From: Candidatus Poribacteria bacterium
GTDB taxonomy: Bacteria; Poribacteria; WGA-4E; WGA-3G
DNA length: 64,000 nt
Reading direction: 5' to 3'
Assembly: GCA_022820835.1 (NCBI GenBank)
Contig: JAJEET010000053.1
Coordinates: forward strand, 1 to 64,000
Part shown: positions 62,456-64,000 of the stretch, piece after piece
How the letters are laid out: every line of letters begins with the position of its first letter
Numbering within the stretch: position 1 is the first letter of the stretch
Notes under the pieces: model-generated
Told to the model about the DNA's origin: nothing
Seen by the model: the letters and a program-made list of their open reading frames with translations, nothing else
The model's database searches: none
Program-made: the position numbers and the translations under genes

Positions 62456-64000
62456 TCATTTTCGTGACATGCGATTGCCATCACCTGTGTTTAAGAGTAA
62501 ACGCGCCCCATCTTCACTCGCAAGCGACATAAAGAGCGATCTCACTGTGGAATATGCAGCTGCCGACAGTATCCGATTTTTCAGGGTAAACATGAGTTTG
62601 TAAGTAATCATATTTCCGACCTGCTTGTACTGGCGAGTCAGTTCTGCACTTTCGACAACGTGATGAATATCCTTTGGTAGTGTTGCTGTCCATCCGTCTG
62701 GGATTTCAATGTGAATCGACTTTTCAATTTGCATCGGGTACCCCATATCTAACGAATAGGTGCGATGTTCATTTGCAAAGGTTTCAGCATAATCGGCAAA
62801 TTCATCAATCGGTAAAGGCAGCAGCATGTCGTTTCCGACCTCCGTTGCGTAATTCTCAACATGGAATCCGAGATTAATTGTGAGTGGTACGTTTAAATCG
62901 CTAAGGTCAGATATATCGTGCCACGCTATCTGAATTCCGGGAAATTGTTCACTGAGTTCAGCTGCCAAAGTGTTTTTTACCAAACTCGGCTGTATCTGTT
63001 GATATGCCCACCGCGCATTTAGGGCATACTGTCCGTTCATCTGGATGTCCAGCGTGCCTTGTACACTTCCTTCGTTATTTAGTGTCAATTCCGTTGTGCT
63101 TACAAGCCGGTTGGTTTTTGGTGGCAAAACAGGTATCTCCACAAATTCACCGCGTGTATCGGAGATGAGGAATCCTGCGCGTCCCTGAACGTTGTAAGGA
63201 AGATTGCCATACCGACAGGTTGAGGATGTTGGATCCAGCCAAGTATAGGTATCTGCCCCGGTTGGAATTGCGGCGACCAGATGGTTAAACTGGCTGAGCG
63301 AAGGCAGTGTTGTATCAACGCGTTCGTGTGGTGCGACACTCACCAAGACAGGATATGCTTTAATGCCTACCAAATCTAACATCGAAATCAGGAGTGTTGT
63401 TTTATCTTTACAATCGCCGTATTGCATCCGAAAAACTTCGGTAGCATGAGAAGGTTGGTAAGCACTCTGTCCGAGTTCGATACCGACGTACCGGATATTT
63501 GTGGCGACAAAATGATAGATCGCCTGTATTTTCGCGTCTTTGGTTGGCAGATGGCTCGTGATTTGCTTGACTTTCGCCTCAATATGTGCATCCGAGGTAT
63601 ATCTCGCCTTCGCGAGTTCTTTATACCAGTTGTAGACACTATCCCAATCTTTAATTGAGGAATAACGCAAGCGGGGTACGACATTATTAACGTGTGGCAT
63701 CCCGTCTTCCAATGTCAACGCAGGCATCTCACCGTATCTCCAGATATAAACAACGGTATCATTTTCTGTATAGGACATCTCAGGTTCTTTTGGATTTGCG
63801 TCGTTGGCGATTTTCCATTGCAGATGCCACATCTTCGGCATCTGAAGTGCATAAGTGGTTTCCAATGTCCCCTCTGTCCCCTGAAAATTATATCCACTTG
63901 TAATCCAGGTTTCTCCTCCAGGGATTTTATCTTCAAGTGTTACCTGATACTCAATGCAGACCCCGGGTGTGAGGCCGACCATGGAGATGACCTTCCACAT
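62456..64000 (-). CDS. DUF3857/transglutaminase-domain protein, 5' end cut by the window
   Basis: The visible 514 residues lack the true N-terminus, since the frame runs off the window edge. The Met at 64000 may not be the start. The front part is DUF3857-like (LPTKDAKIQAIYHFVATNIRYV before the core). The transglutaminase-like triad is C197 (YGDCKDKTTLL), H240 (FNHLVAA) and D256 (TWLDPT). A DUF3858-like beta domain follows. The family is generally exported and of unknown role; a signal peptide would lie outside the window. Ends 57 nt from the convergent phosphatidyltransferase gene. Confidence 0.85.
   Translation of the reverse strand: MWKVISMVGLTPGVCIEYQVTLEDKIPGGETWITSGYNFQGTEGTLETTYALQMPKMWHLQWKIANDANPKEPEMSYTENDTVVYIWRYGEMPALTLEDGMPHVNNVVPRLRYSSIKDWDSVYNWYKELAKARYTSDAHIEAKVKQITSHLPTKDAKIQAIYHFVATNIRYVGIELGQSAYQPSHATEVFRMQYGDCKDKTTLLISMLDLVGIKAYPVLVSVAPHERVDTTLPSLSQFNHLVAAIPTGADTYTWLDPTSSTCRYGNLPYNVQGRAGFLISDTRGEFVEIPVLPPKTNRLVSTTELTLNNEGSVQGTLDIQMNGQYALNARWAYQQIQPSLVKNTLAAELSEQFPGIQIAWHDISDLSDLNVPLTINLGFHVENYATEVGNDMLLPLPIDEFADYAETFANEHRTYSLDMGYPMQIEKSIHIEIPDGWTATLPKDIHHVVESAELTRQYKQVGNMITYKLMFTLKNRILSAAAYSTVRSLFMSLASEDGARLLLNTGDGNRMSRK

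Noticed and set aside
1..64000. tRNA or rRNA genes
   Set aside because: No cloverleaf or conserved rRNA segment was recognised by eye in the gaps; a tRNAscan-SE or Infernal run would be needed to exclude them.

Overview
The window looks like an accessory-rich piece of a genome from Candidatus Poribacteria (sponge-associated) or a close relative. This is inferred from gene content, not from a marker gene. The main clues are a C-terminal sorting domain with the PNYPNPFNPETW motif, DUF1592/DUF1552 proteins of the planctomycete type, a DUF6785-like membrane protein, four sulfatases, PhyH, ThuA, SMP-30 and Gfo/Idh/MocA enzymes, and eukaryote-like TPR, ankyrin and FG-GAP proteins. No rRNA, tRNA or CRISPR array was recognised.

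Layout. 0.3-7.3 kb: a tripartite RND efflux operon (TolC-like channel, a very long His-rich adaptor, pump) behind a small His/Cys-rich secreted protein. 8.4-10.6 kb: threonine synthase and an ornithine-carbamoyltransferase-like enzyme. 11-16.4 kb: a two-gene defence unit, a type ISP-like restriction-modification protein followed by a NACHT NTPase. 16.6-25.1 kb: an Ldh2/MDH2-type dehydrogenase, a DUF1592 cytochrome-like protein, a zincin-like protein split by a stop codon from an in-frame sorting domain, an antitoxin remnant, an SMP-30 lactonase and a DUF1552 protein. 25.8-31.9 kb: a four-gene minus-strand operon (TPR, SUMF1-like, FG-GAP/ASPIC/ankyrin fusion, multi-pass membrane protein). 32-37.2 kb: two oxidoreductases, a secreted protein and a sulfatase.

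37.3-47.4 kb is the most unusual part. On the minus strand lie a GNAT-TGT fusion (a tRNA-guanine-transglycosylase/DpdA-like base-exchange enzyme), a winged-helix-like protein, a 1320-residue BrxC/PglY-like ATPase, a small BrxF-like P-loop protein, a small membrane protein, a PglZ-type phosphatase-superfamily protein and a HerA-like ATPase. The BREX-type core is present, but no PglX methyltransferase is in the cluster. A base-exchange enzyme occupies the place where a modification enzyme would be expected. I read this as a candidate genome-defence system that marks DNA (or RNA) with a 7-deazaguanine-type base. That function is inference.

47.7-64 kb: ThuA, an alcohol dehydrogenase and a Gfo/Idh oxidoreductase; three tandem paralogues joining an RDD membrane domain to a PspA/IM30-like coiled coil; sulfatases interleaved with PhyH and a 7-bladed lactonase; a CDP-alcohol phosphatidyltransferase; and a DUF3857/transglutaminase protein cut by the window edge. 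All four sulfatases are of the Cys type and need formylglycine maturation, but the only SUMF1-like protein in the window lacks the catalytic cysteine pair. Small MITE-like elements and palindromic repeats sit in the intergenic gaps.
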